Positions 29,530-38,514 of a stretch of DNA of 64,000 nucleotides are shown here, one piece after another. This stretch comes from Coriobacteriaceae bacterium (GTDB lineage Bacteria; Actinomycetota; Coriobacteriia; Coriobacteriales; Coriobacteriaceae), in the NCBI GenBank assembly GCA_902399975.1, contig CABOHA010000002.1, forward strand, positions 62,001 through 126,000, written 5' to 3'. Made by a program: the position numbers and the translations under genes. A model generated the notes under the pieces. That model was not told where the DNA came from. It saw nothing but the letters and a program-made list of their open reading frames with translations, and made no database searches. Each line of letters starts with the position of its first letter. Position 1 is the first letter of the stretch.

Positions 29530-30996
29530 ATGGGTGAAGCAGATGGCATGGAGCTGATTTATTCACTTATCGGCTATCCTGATGAAACCGAGTGGCTTGA
29601 GTTTAAAGAGAGTAATAGCGACCCCATTAGAACGGGGCGTGACATCTCTGCGCTTGCCAACGCCGCCGCTTACTGCGGCCGTGCATATGCCTATAAGATC
29701 TGGGGCGTGAGCGACGATACTCATGAGCTTGTGGGTACCCAGTTCAACCCATATCACGCAAAGGGCAAGGGAAACCAAGAGCTTTTGATGTGGCTCAAGC
29801 TTGCGCTCTCAAACAATGCGAATTACGAGTTTGCGGTTATTGACCATGAGACAAAGCACTTTGTGGTGCTGAAAGTGCACGCCGCGAATGCTCAGCCGGT
29901 CTATTTTGATAAGACCGCCTACATCCGAGAGGGATCTTCGACGGCAGAACTGCTTCCTGGTAGTGCGCGAGAGGCGGAGCTGTGGCGTCGCTTGCAGGCG
30001 GGGAACGCGGAGCTTGCTGTAGTTGAGAGCGATCTGACGCCTCAAGAGGTCGCCGAGATTCTGGATATTGATGCATATTTTGAGCTGTGCAGATTGAGGA
30101 GACCCGTCGATCTGGACGGAGTAATTCTTGCTCTCTGTGAGCAAGAGCTGATTCATCGCCAAGACAACGGCCGTTATAGCACGACGCGCTTGGGGGTGCT
30201 TCTGGTGGGAAAGAGGCTCTCTCGCTATCCGGAGCTCAGAAAACGCATGCTGCGAATTGTGCGATATGCGGGAAAAGGCAGCTTTGACATTATTGGTGAT
30301 ACTGAAATCGATAAGGGTTACGCTTTAGCGCTCCCGCAGGCTGAGCAACTGATCATGTCGATGATTCCGGCTGTTGAGACGTTGGATGGCGCATTTCGAC
30401 GCATCCAGACGGCCTACCCCCAAAGGGCGATTCGCGAACTGCTATCAAATGCCGTGATCCATCAAGACATTGCTGACAATACGGCGGGGCCTCTTGTTGC
30501 GATTTACGACAATCGCATCGAGTTTTCTAATCCCGGGACAACGCTTATTCCGGCAGAACGCGTGCTCAACGCGCAGCCGAAAACGCGCAATTCGATGATG
30601 GCGTCTCTCATGCGCCAAATGGATCTTTGCGAAGAAGGCGGTACGGGCTGGGATTTAATCGTAGATTCGCTCGAAAAAGCCGGCATGCCTTCACCGGTTA
30701 TCAAGAGTGAGGGCGGGCTGGGAACACTCGTGACGCTCTATTGCGATTGCCCATATACTCGAATGAAAAAAAGCGAACGAAAAAATGCTGTGTACTGGCA
30801 TGCTTGTCTTTTGTACGCCCAAGGCGAGTCGATGAGCAATCAGTCACTGCGAGAGCGTTTTGGACTTTCCGATGAAAAGAAAAACACGGTGGCGATGTCT
30901 CGTCTAATCAGAGAGTGCCTGGAAGAGACATTGATAAAGGAAGAGGACGAGGATGCGGGCGCCAAATATCGAAGGTATATTCCGTATTGGGCCTAA
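29530..30996 (+). CDS. AlbA_2 (Schlafen-like) and GHKL-ATPase domain protein
   Basis: The 488-residue protein begins with an AlbA_2/Schlafen-like domain (about 10-135: ETEWLEFKESNSDP, then RDISALANAAAYCGRAYAYK and FDKTAYIREGSSTAEL). A middle winged-helix region follows. A HATPase_c_4-type region spans about 300-400 (RAIRELLSNAVIHQD, IYDNRIEFSNPG, EEGGTGWDLIV). A second winged helix (RERFGLSDEKKNTVAMSRLI) lies at the end. The family is often annotated as a putative transcriptional regulator or ATP-dependent helicase-like protein; its role is unclear and some members lie in defence or accessory islands. ATG 29530 follows AAGGAGG. Confidence 0.82.
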   Translation: MGEADGMELIYSLIGYPDETEWLEFKESNSDPIRTGRDISALANAAAYCGRAYAYKIWGVSDDTHELVGTQFNPYHAKGKGNQELLMWLKLALSNNANYEFAVIDHETKHFVVLKVHAANAQPVYFDKTAYIREGSSTAELLPGSAREAELWRRLQAGNAELAVVESDLTPQEVAEILDIDAYFELCRLRRPVDLDGVILALCEQELIHRQDNGRYSTTRLGVLLVGKRLSRYPELRKRMLRIVRYAGKGSFDIIGDTEIDKGYALALPQAEQLIMSMIPAVETLDGAFRRIQTAYPQRAIRELLSNAVIHQDIADNTAGPLVAIYDNRIEFSNPGTTLIPAERVLNAQPKTRNSMMASLMRQMDLCEEGGTGWDLIVDSLEKAGMPSPVIKSEGGLGTLVTLYCDCPYTRMKKSERKNAVYWHACLLYAQGESMSNQSLRERFGLSDEKKNTVAMSRLIRECLEETLIKEEDEDAGAKYRRYIPYWA

Positions 30997-31067
30997 AGGG
31001 CAGAAGTGGGAAAATGAGACAGCTTGTGTTTGTTAATGACGAAGCGCTTTTGTGACTTAACTATCGA

Positions 31068-31117
31068 AAAAGCTGAGGGGGCATATGGAATCACATGTGC
31101 CCCCTCAGCTTTTATTG
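31068..31117 (+). terminator. terminator of the AlbA_2 gene
   Basis: A 16-bp perfect stem (31068-31083 with 31098-31113) has a 14-nt loop and ends in TTTTATTG. Confidence 0.88.
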
Positions 31118-31210
31118 CCTTTTTGAGTTTGGACCCTGGATAACGTGACGGGTGTTATTTGCATCCCAAGAAATCCGATAGGGCTCCGTCCGTGTGCGGG
31201 CGGGGTCCTT

Positions 31211-31246
31211 TTGCGTGGCCTTTCATGTTTGCTATACTGCTAGCAG
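31211..31246 (+). promoter_or_regulatory. promoter and CTGCTAGCAG operator of the toxin-antitoxin pair
   Basis: TTGCGT (31211-31216) and TATACT (31233-31238) are 16 nt apart. The perfect palindrome CTGCTAGCAG (31237-31246) overlaps the end of the -10 box, where an autoregulating antitoxin would bind. Confidence 0.6.
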
Positions 31247-31262
31247 GTAGAGAGGAGCCGCT

Positions 31263-31607
31263 ATGGGTACGGCAACGGTGCAGCTCAACACACGAATCGA
31301 TCCTATGCTCAAAGCTGGTGGCGACGCGGTCCTGGCTCGCAATGGATTGGGGGCGAGCGATGCCATTCGCGCGCTGTGGGTCTATCTTGTCGAGCATCAA
31401 ACGTTGCCGGGATTTATGGTGGCGGATAAGCGCGAGGCGCCCCGTGCGGAGAGCCTGGCCGAGCAGGGGTGTGGCCTAGTTTTTTCCTCGTTGGGGCTAA
31501 GCGCTTCGGATTTTGCGCCAGCTGAATCGTCTGTGGAAGACTGGGATGCCGTACGCGATGATATGTATGACGCGATGATTGCCGACATGGAGGCGAATTG
31601 CCGATGA
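31263..31607 (+). CDS. RelB/DinJ-like antitoxin
   Basis: The 114-residue protein has a ribbon-helix-helix N-terminus, TATVQLNTRIDPMLKAGGDAV followed by NGLGASDAIRALWVYL, as in RelB/DinJ antitoxins. The acidic C-terminal half would wrap the toxin. GAGAGGAG lies just before the ATG. The stop overlaps the toxin start (ATGA). It is likely to repress its own promoter through the palindrome at 31237. Confidence 0.82.
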   Translation: MGTATVQLNTRIDPMLKAGGDAVLARNGLGASDAIRALWVYLVEHQTLPGFMVADKREAPRAESLAEQGCGLVFSSLGLSASDFAPAESSVEDWDAVRDDMYDAMIADMEANCR

Positions 31608-32071
31608 TCGAGGCAAAGCACCTGCTTGTGGATACGAATGTGTGGCTTGATTATTACCTGCAAGAGGGGGCATTCCACGAAGCGAAGCGCCTGGTGGAGC
31701 TTGCCGAGGCGGGAAAGATTGACCTTCTGTACGCGCCGACGACGGCAAAGGATGTGTTCTACATTTTGCCTCGGCGCCTAGCCCGGCGGAATGCGAATGG
31801 GATTAACGTGTCGTTTGCCTCGGCGTCGTGGGCCTGCATTGAGCACATGATGCAGGTGGCGACGGCCTCTCCGCTTTCGTTGGCAGAGTGCGAAATGGCG
31901 CGCATGCTTGGCAAGCACATGCCGGATCTTGAAGACAACCTCATCATTGCTTCGGGCGAGACGGCAGATGTCGACTATGTGGTCACGAGCGACCGGCGCA
32001 TGCTGGAGGCGATGCCCGAAGTTTGCCTGACGCCTGCCCGCGCTCTCGAGATGATCGGGATCCTCGACTAA
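31604..32071 (+). CDS. PIN-domain toxin (VapC-like ribonuclease)
   Basis: The 155-residue PIN domain begins HLLVDTNVWLDYYL with the first catalytic Asp; MPDLEDNLIIASGETADVDYVVTSDRR gives the later acidic pair. PIN toxins cleave RNA with Mg2+. The ATG overlaps the antitoxin stop by 4 nt. Pairing a RelB-like antitoxin with a PIN toxin mixes the common RelBE and VapBC partners, though such hybrids are known. The start is ATG 31604, not the TTG at 31598. Confidence 0.85.
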   Translation: MIEAKHLLVDTNVWLDYYLQEGAFHEAKRLVELAEAGKIDLLYAPTTAKDVFYILPRRLARRNANGINVSFASASWACIEHMMQVATASPLSLAECEMARMLGKHMPDLEDNLIIASGETADVDYVVTSDRRMLEAMPEVCLTPARALEMIGILD

Positions 32072-32136
32072 CCTTGCCTGTCTCGTTTCGCTATCATATG
32101 GGGCATTGTGAACCTCATGCAACTTTGGAGGACGGT

Positions 32137-32604
32137 ATGGCGGATAACGCCGAGATGCTATTCTCGCCCGAGCTGGTGTTTTTTGATTGGGAGTGTGCGA
32201 CGCCGGATGAGGTGTTTGCGCAGCTCGAGGACGAGCTCGCTCCGCGCGGCTACATTGCCGAGGGTTGGCTCGACGCCGTCCGCACGCGCGAGGACGCCTA
32301 TCCCACGGGTCTCGCTATGCCGGCGGCAAACATCGCCATTCCGCATACCGATCCGGGATTTGTGGCCAAGCCCTATATCGCGGTGGTAAAGCCCGCTGCA
32401 CCTGTGACGTTCAGCGCGATGGCGGGTATGGGCGCCCCGGTGCCGGCGCAGATTATCATCAATCTGGGCATTGCCGAGCCGGGCGGCCAGGTCGAGGCCC
32501 TGCAAGCGCTTATGAATATCTTTATGGATGCCGACGCTGCAGCCGATGTACTCGGCCAGACCACGCCGCAGGGCATGGTCGACGCCATCCGCCGCCACTT
32601 TTAA
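32137..32604 (+). CDS. lone PTS EIIA component (fructose/galactitol family)
   Basis: The 155-residue PTS_EIIA_2 domain contains LAMPAANIAIPHTDP, which carries the phosphorylatable His70, and VPAQIIINLGIAEP. Such proteins phosphorylate a EIIB partner or act in regulation. The partner EIIB and EIIC are not adjacent here. GGAGG lies 6 nt upstream of the ATG. It sits alone between the toxin-antitoxin pair and a foldase gene. Confidence 0.82.
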   Translation: MADNAEMLFSPELVFFDWECATPDEVFAQLEDELAPRGYIAEGWLDAVRTREDAYPTGLAMPAANIAIPHTDPGFVAKPYIAVVKPAAPVTFSAMAGMGAPVPAQIIINLGIAEPGGQVEALQALMNIFMDADAAADVLGQTTPQGMVDAIRRHF

Positions 32605-32622
32605 GGCCGGCACTTGGGGGCT

Positions 32623-32700
32623 GTCCCTAACTGTCGGCAGAAAAGGAACGTCCCTAACTGTCAACTGCCAGACCTGTCCCCTTTGCACCAAAATGGTGCA
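32623..32700 (+). repeat. short repeats after the EIIA gene
   Basis: GTCCCTAACTGTC is present twice (32623-32635, 32650-32662). They are followed by a small hairpin TGCACCAaaaTGGTGCA at 32684-32700. Confidence 0.6.
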
Positions 32701-32791
32701 GATTAACCCGTCTCCCATGCACCAGGCGTGTCGCGGGGGCTGCGTTGTGACACAATGGCGTTTGTTCGATTCGTGATGCGAAAGGCCAAAC

Positions 32792-34015
32792 ATGGCAAAT
32801 AAGAAAAAGAACCCCGAGGTCGCGCCGGCGTCCGAGCAACGGTCCCGCGCCGCCTCTAGCTCTCGCAAGAAGCAGCGCAAGACCTATGTGTCCAAGACCG
32901 TCAAGATTGTCCTGGTGGTCATCGGCGTGCTGGCGATGCTGCTCTCCGTCTCGGCCATGGCGTGCTCCGGCCTGATGTCGCAGACCGAAAGCGCCAGCTC
33001 GGGCTATAAGCTCACTGGTGGCGTGGCTGCCACCATCAACGGCACCAACCTCACCGAGGACACCGTGACCAAGCAGATCATGAGCATGCGCACGTCCTAT
33101 GGTTATACCAAGGACAAGGATTGGGCGCAGTACCTGGTCAACAACGACCTTACGCCCAAGAAGTACCGCAAGCAGCTCATCGATTCCTACACGCAGCAGA
33201 TTCTGCTTCAGCAGGCGCAGAAGGAAAACGGCGTGACGGTGTCGGATGAGGAAGTCGAGAAGGCTTGGAAGGACGCGTGCAAGAGCGCGGGCGGTGCCAA
33301 GGCCTTTAAGAAGACCCTCAAGACCTACGGCTACACCGAAGACACCTATAAGAGCTCGCTCAAGGAGAGCCTGGCGCAGCAAAAGCTCAAAGATGCCGTG
33401 GCGCCCACAAGCAAGCCCAAGGACAGCGAGATTGTCGATTACATCAACGAGAACCTGTCCAACTACAATGACGCCCGTCGCTCGTCGAATATTCTGATCA
33501 AGGTCGATTCCGACGCTTCCGACGAGGACAAGGCCGCCGCCAAGGCCAAAGCGCAGGAGTGCCTGGACAAGATCAACTCCGGTGAGCTGAGCTTTGAGGA
33601 CGCCGTTGAGCAGTACTCCGAGGACACCGGTTCCAAGGAGAAGAAGGGCGATGTGGGCTGGGATAAGCTCACCACTTTCGTCGACAGCTACCAGACGGCA
33701 CTCGAGGGGCTCAACAAGGGCGACGTGAGCGAAGTCGTCGAGTCGACCTATGGTTACCACATCATCAAGTGCACCGACTACTTCCATGTCGATAATCAGG
33801 TTGATGACATCAACCAGGTGCCCAAGGCCATCAAGAAGTATGTCTCCAACGTGGTGAAGACGCAGGCGGCCAGCACTGCATACAGTGAGTGGCTGGAGCA
33901 GTACAAGAAGGACGCCGACATTACCGTCAACCCCATGCCCAAGGACGTACCCTATAACGTGAGCCTGAAGGGCGTCACCAAGAGTTCGACCGACGATTCG
34001 TCGACGACTGAGTAA
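32792..34015 (+). CDS. membrane-anchored PPIC-type peptidyl-prolyl isomerase (PrsA/SurA-like foldase)
   Basis: The 407-residue protein has a Lys/Arg-rich cytoplasmic start (1-35) and one membrane segment (about 36-60, IVLVVIGVLAMLLSVSAM). A SurA-N-like helical region follows (70-220), then a PPIC rotamase domain (about 225-335: RRSSNILIKVDS, EDTGSKEKKGDVGWDKL, VVESTYGYHIIKC). It would assist folding of exported proteins. A Cys after the hydrophobic stretch (AMACSG) could be a lipobox, which would make it a PrsA-type lipoprotein. CGAAAGG precedes the ATG. Confidence 0.87.
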   Translation: MANKKKNPEVAPASEQRSRAASSSRKKQRKTYVSKTVKIVLVVIGVLAMLLSVSAMACSGLMSQTESASSGYKLTGGVAATINGTNLTEDTVTKQIMSMRTSYGYTKDKDWAQYLVNNDLTPKKYRKQLIDSYTQQILLQQAQKENGVTVSDEEVEKAWKDACKSAGGAKAFKKTLKTYGYTEDTYKSSLKESLAQQKLKDAVAPTSKPKDSEIVDYINENLSNYNDARRSSNILIKVDSDASDEDKAAAKAKAQECLDKINSGELSFEDAVEQYSEDTGSKEKKGDVGWDKLTTFVDSYQTALEGLNKGDVSEVVESTYGYHIIKCTDYFHVDNQVDDINQVPKAIKKYVSNVVKTQAASTAYSEWLEQYKKDADITVNPMPKDVPYNVSLKGVTKSSTDDSSTTE

Positions 34016-34069
34016 TCATGGGGCGGTGCTCGCGCGAGTGCCGCCCACGCTATTGAGGAGGATTTGAAG

Positions 34070-34513
34070 ATGACCAACGAAGAGCTGCAGAAGGAAATGA
34101 TCGCGGCCATGAAGGCCAAGGACAAGGTTCGCCTGTCCATCATTCGCCAGGTTAAGGCCGAAGTGAAGAACATCGAGGTCAACGAGCGTCGCGATGTGAC
34201 CGAGGAAGACGTCAACAGCATGATCAAGCGTCTGATTAAGCAGACGAGCGAGACGCTGGAGATGTCCATCAAGGCCGGCACCGACCAAGAGCGTACCGAC
34301 AACCTGACCGAGCAGGTCAAGATTCTGGAGAGCCTGCTGCCCGCGCAGGTTTCGGGCGAGGAGCTCGAGGCTCTGATTGAGCAAGTTATCGCCGAGCTGG
34401 GTGCCACGTCCAAGAAGCAGATGGGCCAGGTCATGGGCGCTCTGGGTAAGGCCACCGGCGGCAACTTCGATAAGCCGGCCGCGGCAAAGATCGTCGGCGC
34501 AAAATTGGCGTAA
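34070..34513 (+). CDS. GatB/YqeY family protein
   Basis: The 147-residue helical protein is typical of YqeY: MTNEELQKEMIAAMKAKDKV, RLSIIRQVKAEVKNIE and the C-terminal SKKQMGQVMGALGKATGG. It resembles the tRNA-binding tail domain of GatB; its cellular role is not settled. ATG 34070 follows GAGGAGG; a TTG two codons earlier is ignored. Confidence 0.93.
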   Translation: MTNEELQKEMIAAMKAKDKVRLSIIRQVKAEVKNIEVNERRDVTEEDVNSMIKRLIKQTSETLEMSIKAGTDQERTDNLTEQVKILESLLPAQVSGEELEALIEQVIAELGATSKKQMGQVMGALGKATGGNFDKPAAAKIVGAKLA

Positions 34514-34540
34514 GTGCCGGCCGACACATAGCCGATGCTG

Positions 34541-34575
34541 AGGGGCGTGACCATCGCGGTCGCGCCCCTTTTTTG
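34541..34575 (+). terminator. terminator of the YqeY gene
   Basis: A 12-bp stem (34541-34552 with 34558-34569, one G-U pair) is followed by six T residues. Confidence 0.9.
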
Positions 34576-34586
34576 TTGGGCTGGGC

Positions 34587-34655
34587 ACTCATTGGGGACG
34601 GGCTTAAATGAGTGCCCAATGAGCAGGTACTCATTTAAGTCTGTCCCCAATGAGT
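34587..34655. repeat. long intergenic hairpin with wobble-compensated arms
   Basis: Arms 34587-34613 and 34629-34655 pair over 27 nt with only two non-Watson-Crick positions, both G-U in the + strand transcript. The 15-nt loop repeats part of the arm (GCCCAATGAG). It lies between a terminator and an ABC operon. Confidence 0.75.
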
Positions 34656-34760
34656 GGGTGGAAGGTTGCGGGTTCTTTACGGGAATGTAGTGTGGGCTGC
34701 GGAAACGTCGTTCTTTCCGTACAATAGTTCAACTCGTGTAAACGCAGGGAAGGGACATTC

Positions 34761-35492
34761 ATGGCAGACATGATCGAGATCAAGCATCTCAACAAGTACT
34801 TTGGCGACCTGCATGTGCTCAAAGATATCAATCTCACCGTCAAGCGCGGCGAGAAGCTCGTAATGATCGGGCCCTCTGGTTCGGGTAAGTCGACGCTCAT
34901 CCGCTGCGTCGATTATCTTGAGGAGCCCACGTCGGGCGAGGTCATTATCGACGGCACGCCGCTTACCAAGAAGAATCACCTGGAGATGGCTCGCAAGTAC
35001 AGCTCCATGGTGTTTCAACAGTTCAACCTGTACCCCAACATGACGGTGCTCGGCAACCTGACGCTCGCGCCCATCAAGCTGCAAAAGAAGAGCAAGGAGG
35101 AGGCGACCGAGATCGCCGTCGCCGCGCTCAAGCGCGTCGGTATGGCACATAAGGCCGGTGAGTATCCGCAGAACCTCTCGGGCGGTCAGCAGCAGCGTAT
35201 CGCCATCGCCCGCGCCCTGTGCACTAAGCAGCCCATCATCCTGTTTGACGAACCGACCTCGGCGCTCGACCCCGAGATGGTCCAGGAAGTCCTGGACGTT
35301 ATGATTGAGCTCGCGCAGGAGGATATCACCATGATCTGTGTGACGCATGAGATGGGCTTTGCGCGCCAGGTGGCCGACCGCGTCATCTTTATGGAGGACG
35401 GCCGCATTCTGGAGGAGGGTACGCCCGAGCACTTCTTCGATAACCCCGAGAACCCGCGCTGCCGCGAGTTCCTGTCCAAGATTCTGCACTAG
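34761..35492 (+). CDS. polar amino-acid ABC transporter, ATP-binding protein
   Basis: The 243-residue ATPase has Walker [10 protein letters not shown] (about 34-42), Q-loop [13 protein letters not shown], signature LSGGQQQR (about 138) and Walker [15 protein letters not shown]. It is close to GlnQ/ArtP-type subunits. It leads a four-gene operon with a binding protein and two permeases. GGGAAGGGAC precedes the ATG. The substrate is likely glutamine, glutamate, cystine or another polar amino acid. Confidence 0.95.
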   Translation: MADMIEIKHLNKYFGDLHVLKDINLTVKRGEKLVMIGPSGSGKSTLIRCVDYLEEPTSGEVIIDGTPLTKKNHLEMARKYSSMVFQQFNLYPNMTVLGNLTLAPIKLQKKSKEEATEIAVAALKRVGMAHKAGEYPQNLSGGQQQRIAIARALCTKQPIILFDEPTSALDPEMVQEVLDVMIELAQEDITMICVTHEMGFARQVADRVIFMEDGRILEEGTPEHFFDNPENPRCREFLSKILH

Positions 35493-35500
35493 GCGCGGTG

Positions 35501-36376
35501 ATGGACATGACGGATATGACGAGGGCGGCCGTGTCGCGCCGTCACTTTTTGCAGCTGGCTGGCGCCGGCATGCTTGCGCTGACGGGGACCGCGCTTACCG
35601 GTTGCGGCAACTCCACCAGCGGCGAGGGCTCCGACAAGGGGTCCAAGCTTGCGGCCATTAAGTCGCGTGGACATCTGAATGCCGGCGTCAAGAAGGACGT
35701 TCCCGGCTATGGCTATTACGACACCGCCAAGGGCCGCTTTGAGGGCATGGAAGTCGATTTGTGCTACCAGATCGCCGCTGCCGTCTTTGGCGTGAGCTAC
35801 AAGGAGGCCCGCGCCCAGGAGCTTGTCGAGTTTACCGACGTAACGCCCAAGACGCGCGGCCCGCTGATCGATAACGGCCAACTCGACGTGGTCGCGGCGA
35901 CCTACACCATCACCGACGAGCGCAAGAAGAGCTGGGATTTCTCGACGCCGTACCGCACCGACTACGTGGGACTCATGGTCAAGAAGCGTTCGGGCTTTAC
36001 CTCGATTGAGGACTTGGACGGCAAGGTCATTGGCGTGAGCCAGGGTGCCACCACGCAGGGCCTGATCGAGCAGATGATCAAGGACAACGGCTTTAGCTGT
36101 AAGCCCGAGTTTAGGGCCTTTAGCGGCTACCCCATCATCAAGAGTTCGCTCGATGCCGGCAATATCGACGTCTTTGCCATGGACCGCTCCACGCTGGCCG
36201 GTTACATGAACGAGACCGTTGAGCTGCTGCAGCCCGAGGTCAAGTTTGGCGAGCAGGGCTACGGCGTGGCGACCAAGAAGGGCTGCGACCTTTCGGCCGT
36301 GGTCGATCAGGTGATTTGCGATCGCCTGGCCGATGGCTGGCTCGACCAAGAGGTCAAGACCTGGGGTCTTGTATAG
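35501..36376 (+). CDS. polar amino-acid ABC transporter, substrate-binding lipoprotein
   Basis: Twin arginines in SRRHFLQLAGAG suggest Tat export, and LTGCGN (Cys near residue 35) is the lipobox. The mature part is an SBP_bac_3 domain: GVKKDVPGYGYYD, GRFEGMEVDLCYQIAAAVFG, DVVAATYTITDERKKSWDFS, YRTDYVGLMV. Length 291. The first ATG after the ATPase stop (35501) is used; it lacks a strong ribosome binding site, so coupling to the upstream gene is likely. Confidence 0.92.
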   Translation: MDMTDMTRAAVSRRHFLQLAGAGMLALTGTALTGCGNSTSGEGSDKGSKLAAIKSRGHLNAGVKKDVPGYGYYDTAKGRFEGMEVDLCYQIAAAVFGVSYKEARAQELVEFTDVTPKTRGPLIDNGQLDVVAATYTITDERKKSWDFSTPYRTDYVGLMVKKRSGFTSIEDLDGKVIGVSQGATTQGLIEQMIKDNGFSCKPEFRAFSGYPIIKSSLDAGNIDVFAMDRSTLAGYMNETVELLQPEVKFGEQGYGVATKKGCDLSAVVDQVICDRLADGWLDQEVKTWGLV

Positions 36377-36401
36377 GCGCATCGTCCAAGGAAGGAATCA
36401 A

Positions 36402-37148
36402 ATGCTCGAAGGATTATTTGACGCCGACCGTTGGTCGACGACATTTCAAAACATGGGGCCCTTCTGGGAGGGCTTTGGCGTGACGCTACAGGTGGTCGTT
36501 GCCGGTCTGCTGCTGTCGCTGGTGCTGGGCACGTTGCTGGGTGTGTTCTCTACCACCCGTTCGCGCGTGCTGCGCGCCATAAGCCGCGTATACGTGGAGT
36601 TTTACCAGAACACCCCGTTGCCCGTGCAGGTGCTCTTTATGTACATGGCTGGTCCGCAGTTTTTGCAGGCCATAACCGGTGCCGACCAGCCGGTGCGCAT
36701 CGCGCCGTTCGTGCTGGGCTTCTTGGGCGTGGGCCTGTATCACGCGGCCTACATCTCGGAGGTCATCCGCACCGGTATCGAGGCGGTTCCGCGCGGTCAG
36801 ATGGAGGCGGCGCAGAGCCAGGGCTTCACCCGTGCGCAGGCGTACTGGTACATCGTGCTGCCCCAGACATTCAAGATCATTCTGCCGCCGCTGTGCAACC
36901 AGGCACTCAACCTAGTCAAGAACACGTCGGTGCTGGCGCTTGTGGCCGGCGGCGACCTTATGTACCGTTCCGACAACTTTGTGAGTCTGTACGGTTACCT
37001 GCAGGGATACATCGTCTGCTGCCTTATGTACTTCATCATCTGCTTTCCGCTCGCCATGCTGGTGCAGTGGCTCGAGCGCCGCTCCAAGGAGCGTCCGCGT
37101 GGCGTGAGCCTGGCCGAGCTGGGGCTCGACAACGTAGAGGAGGCCTAG
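36402..37148 (+). CDS. polar amino-acid ABC transporter, permease 1
   Basis: The 248-residue HisM-type permease has five or six membrane helices. It has the amino-acid permease signature VEFYQNTPLPVQVLFMYM and the EAA loop AVPRGQMEAAQSQGFTRAQA. AAGGAA precedes the ATG at 36402. The next permease starts 3 nt after the stop. Confidence 0.94.
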   Translation: MLEGLFDADRWSTTFQNMGPFWEGFGVTLQVVVAGLLLSLVLGTLLGVFSTTRSRVLRAISRVYVEFYQNTPLPVQVLFMYMAGPQFLQAITGADQPVRIAPFVLGFLGVGLYHAAYISEVIRTGIEAVPRGQMEAAQSQGFTRAQAYWYIVLPQTFKIILPPLCNQALNLVKNTSVLALVAGGDLMYRSDNFVSLYGYLQGYIVCCLMYFIICFPLAMLVQWLERRSKERPRGVSLAELGLDNVEEA

Positions 37149-37151
37149 CGC

Positions 37152-37790
37152 ATGGAAATCTTCAACGCGACCAACCTGCTCTACATTTGGGGCGGCTTTG
37201 TTAAGACAATCGAGATCTCGGCGCTGTCGATCTTTTTCTCGCTCATCTTTGGCACGGTGCTGGCGCTTGTTAAAAGCTATGCGCCCCGTCCGTTCCGTAT
37301 TTTGGTGAGCGCCTATATCGAGCTGTTCCGTTGCACGCCGAACCTGCTGTGGATTCTGTTTATCTACTTTACGGTGCAGGGTTTGGACATTGTGATTTCG
37401 ACCATCGCCTTTACGCTGTTTACCAGCACTGTTATGGCCGAGATTGTGCGCGGCGGTCTCAACTCGATTCCGCGCGGCCAGTTTGAGGCAGCGCAGAGCC
37501 AGGGTTTTGGCTTCTTTGCCACCATGCGCTACATCATTCTGCCGCAGACGTTTAAGACGATCATTCCGGCGCTGTTTAGCCAGTGCACGACCGTCATCAA
37601 GGACAGCTCGTATCTTTCGGGTATTAACGTGGCCGAGCTCATGTACACGGCAAACGTCGTGATGGCCCACGCAATCGACCTGTCGCAGGTGCTTATGCTC
37701 TACGGCCTGGTGTTTGCGATGTACTTTGTGCTCAACTTTGGTATCTCGCTGCTGGTTCGCGCATATCAGAGGCGAATGGTGGCAGCGTAG
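37152..37790 (+). CDS. polar amino-acid ABC transporter, permease 2
   Basis: This 212-residue second HisM-type permease has IELFRCTPNLLWILFIYF and EAA loop SIPRGQFEAAQSQGFGF. It pairs with the preceding permease to form the membrane channel. The operon ends with the hairpin at 37792-37822. Confidence 0.94.
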   Translation: MEIFNATNLLYIWGGFVKTIEISALSIFFSLIFGTVLALVKSYAPRPFRILVSAYIELFRCTPNLLWILFIYFTVQGLDIVISTIAFTLFTSTVMAEIVRGGLNSIPRGQFEAAQSQGFGFFATMRYIILPQTFKTIIPALFSQCTTVIKDSSYLSGINVAELMYTANVVMAHAIDLSQVLMLYGLVFAMYFVLNFGISLLVRAYQRRMVAA

Positions 37791-37791
37791 A

Positions 37792-37822
37792 ATGTGACAA
37801 AGGGACTGTCCCTTTGTCACAT
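37792..37822 (+). terminator. perfect hairpin closing the ABC operon
   Basis: A 14-bp perfect stem (37792-37805 with 37809-37822, ATGTGACAAAGGGA and complement) has a 3-nt loop. No T-run follows. The GGGACTGTCCC centre resembles the other GGGACAG repeats in the window. Confidence 0.55.
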
Positions 37823-37838
37823 AGAGAAAGGAATCGCG

Positions 37839-38462
37839 ATGAGCGATCTGGAGAATAAGAAGAATCCTGTGGTCATTACCATCGCGCGCGACTTTGGCGC
37901 CGAGGGCCACGAGATTGGTCGCATGCTTGCCGACGAGTTGGGGATTCCGCTGTACGATAACGAGCTGCTGGTACGTGCGTCGCTGCGCGCGGGCGAGTCG
38001 CTCGACAAGATGGCCGCCTACGACGAGCGTCTGGCCGTGGAGAACATGGCGTTCCTGCCCGACCGCTACGACGCGCGTTCGTACTCGGACAAGTTGTTCC
38101 AGAAGATGAGCCAGGTGATTTTGGACCTGGGCGAGACCGAGAGCTGCATTATCGAAGGCCGCCTGTCCGATTACCTGCTGCGTAACAACCCCAACCACAT
38201 TGCCGTATTGGTGACCGCTCCTTTTGAGGACCGCGTCGAGATTGTGCGCAAGAAGCGTGGCCTTAATAAAAAGAAGGGCGCCAAGCTGGTCAAGCAGCAG
38301 CAGAAGGCGCGCGAGGCGTTCTATAAGCGCTACAGTGCCGGAAAGTGGAAGATGACGAGCGGCAAGGATATCGTCGTCAACCGCGCCAAGCTGGGCCGCG
38401 AAGGCTGCAAAGACGTCATAGCCGCTGCCTACCGCTACAAAGTGGCTCAACTCGAAGGCTAG
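37839..38462 (+). CDS. cytidylate kinase-like family protein
   Basis: The 207-residue protein has VVITIARDFGAEGHEIGRML, in which the glycine loop replaces a standard Walker A, then ADELGIPLYDNELLVRASL and CIIEGRLSDYLL. This is the pattern of the Cytidylate_kin2 family. Substrate is not proven; some members sit next to transport genes. AAAGGAA precedes the ATG at 37839. It may be transcribed from its own promoter or through the hairpin upstream. Confidence 0.83.
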   Translation: MSDLENKKNPVVITIARDFGAEGHEIGRMLADELGIPLYDNELLVRASLRAGESLDKMAAYDERLAVENMAFLPDRYDARSYSDKLFQKMSQVILDLGETESCIIEGRLSDYLLRNNPNHIAVLVTAPFEDRVEIVRKKRGLNKKKGAKLVKQQQKAREAFYKRYSAGKWKMTSGKDIVVNRAKLGREGCKDVIAAAYRYKVAQLEG

Positions 38463-38468
38463 CCGACC

Positions 38469-38511
38469 AAAAACCACCGCAAAGGGTACAGGCACCTTTG
38501 TGGTGGTTTTT
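38469..38511. terminator. bidirectional terminator, ACCACC/CAAAGG hairpin family
   Basis: A 17-nt stem (38469-38485 with 38495-38511, one G-U) begins with AAAAA and ends with TTTTT, so it can serve both convergent genes. The loop GTACAGGCA recurs in related hairpins at 41899 and 43403. Confidence 0.88.
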
Positions 38512-38514
38512 GTT

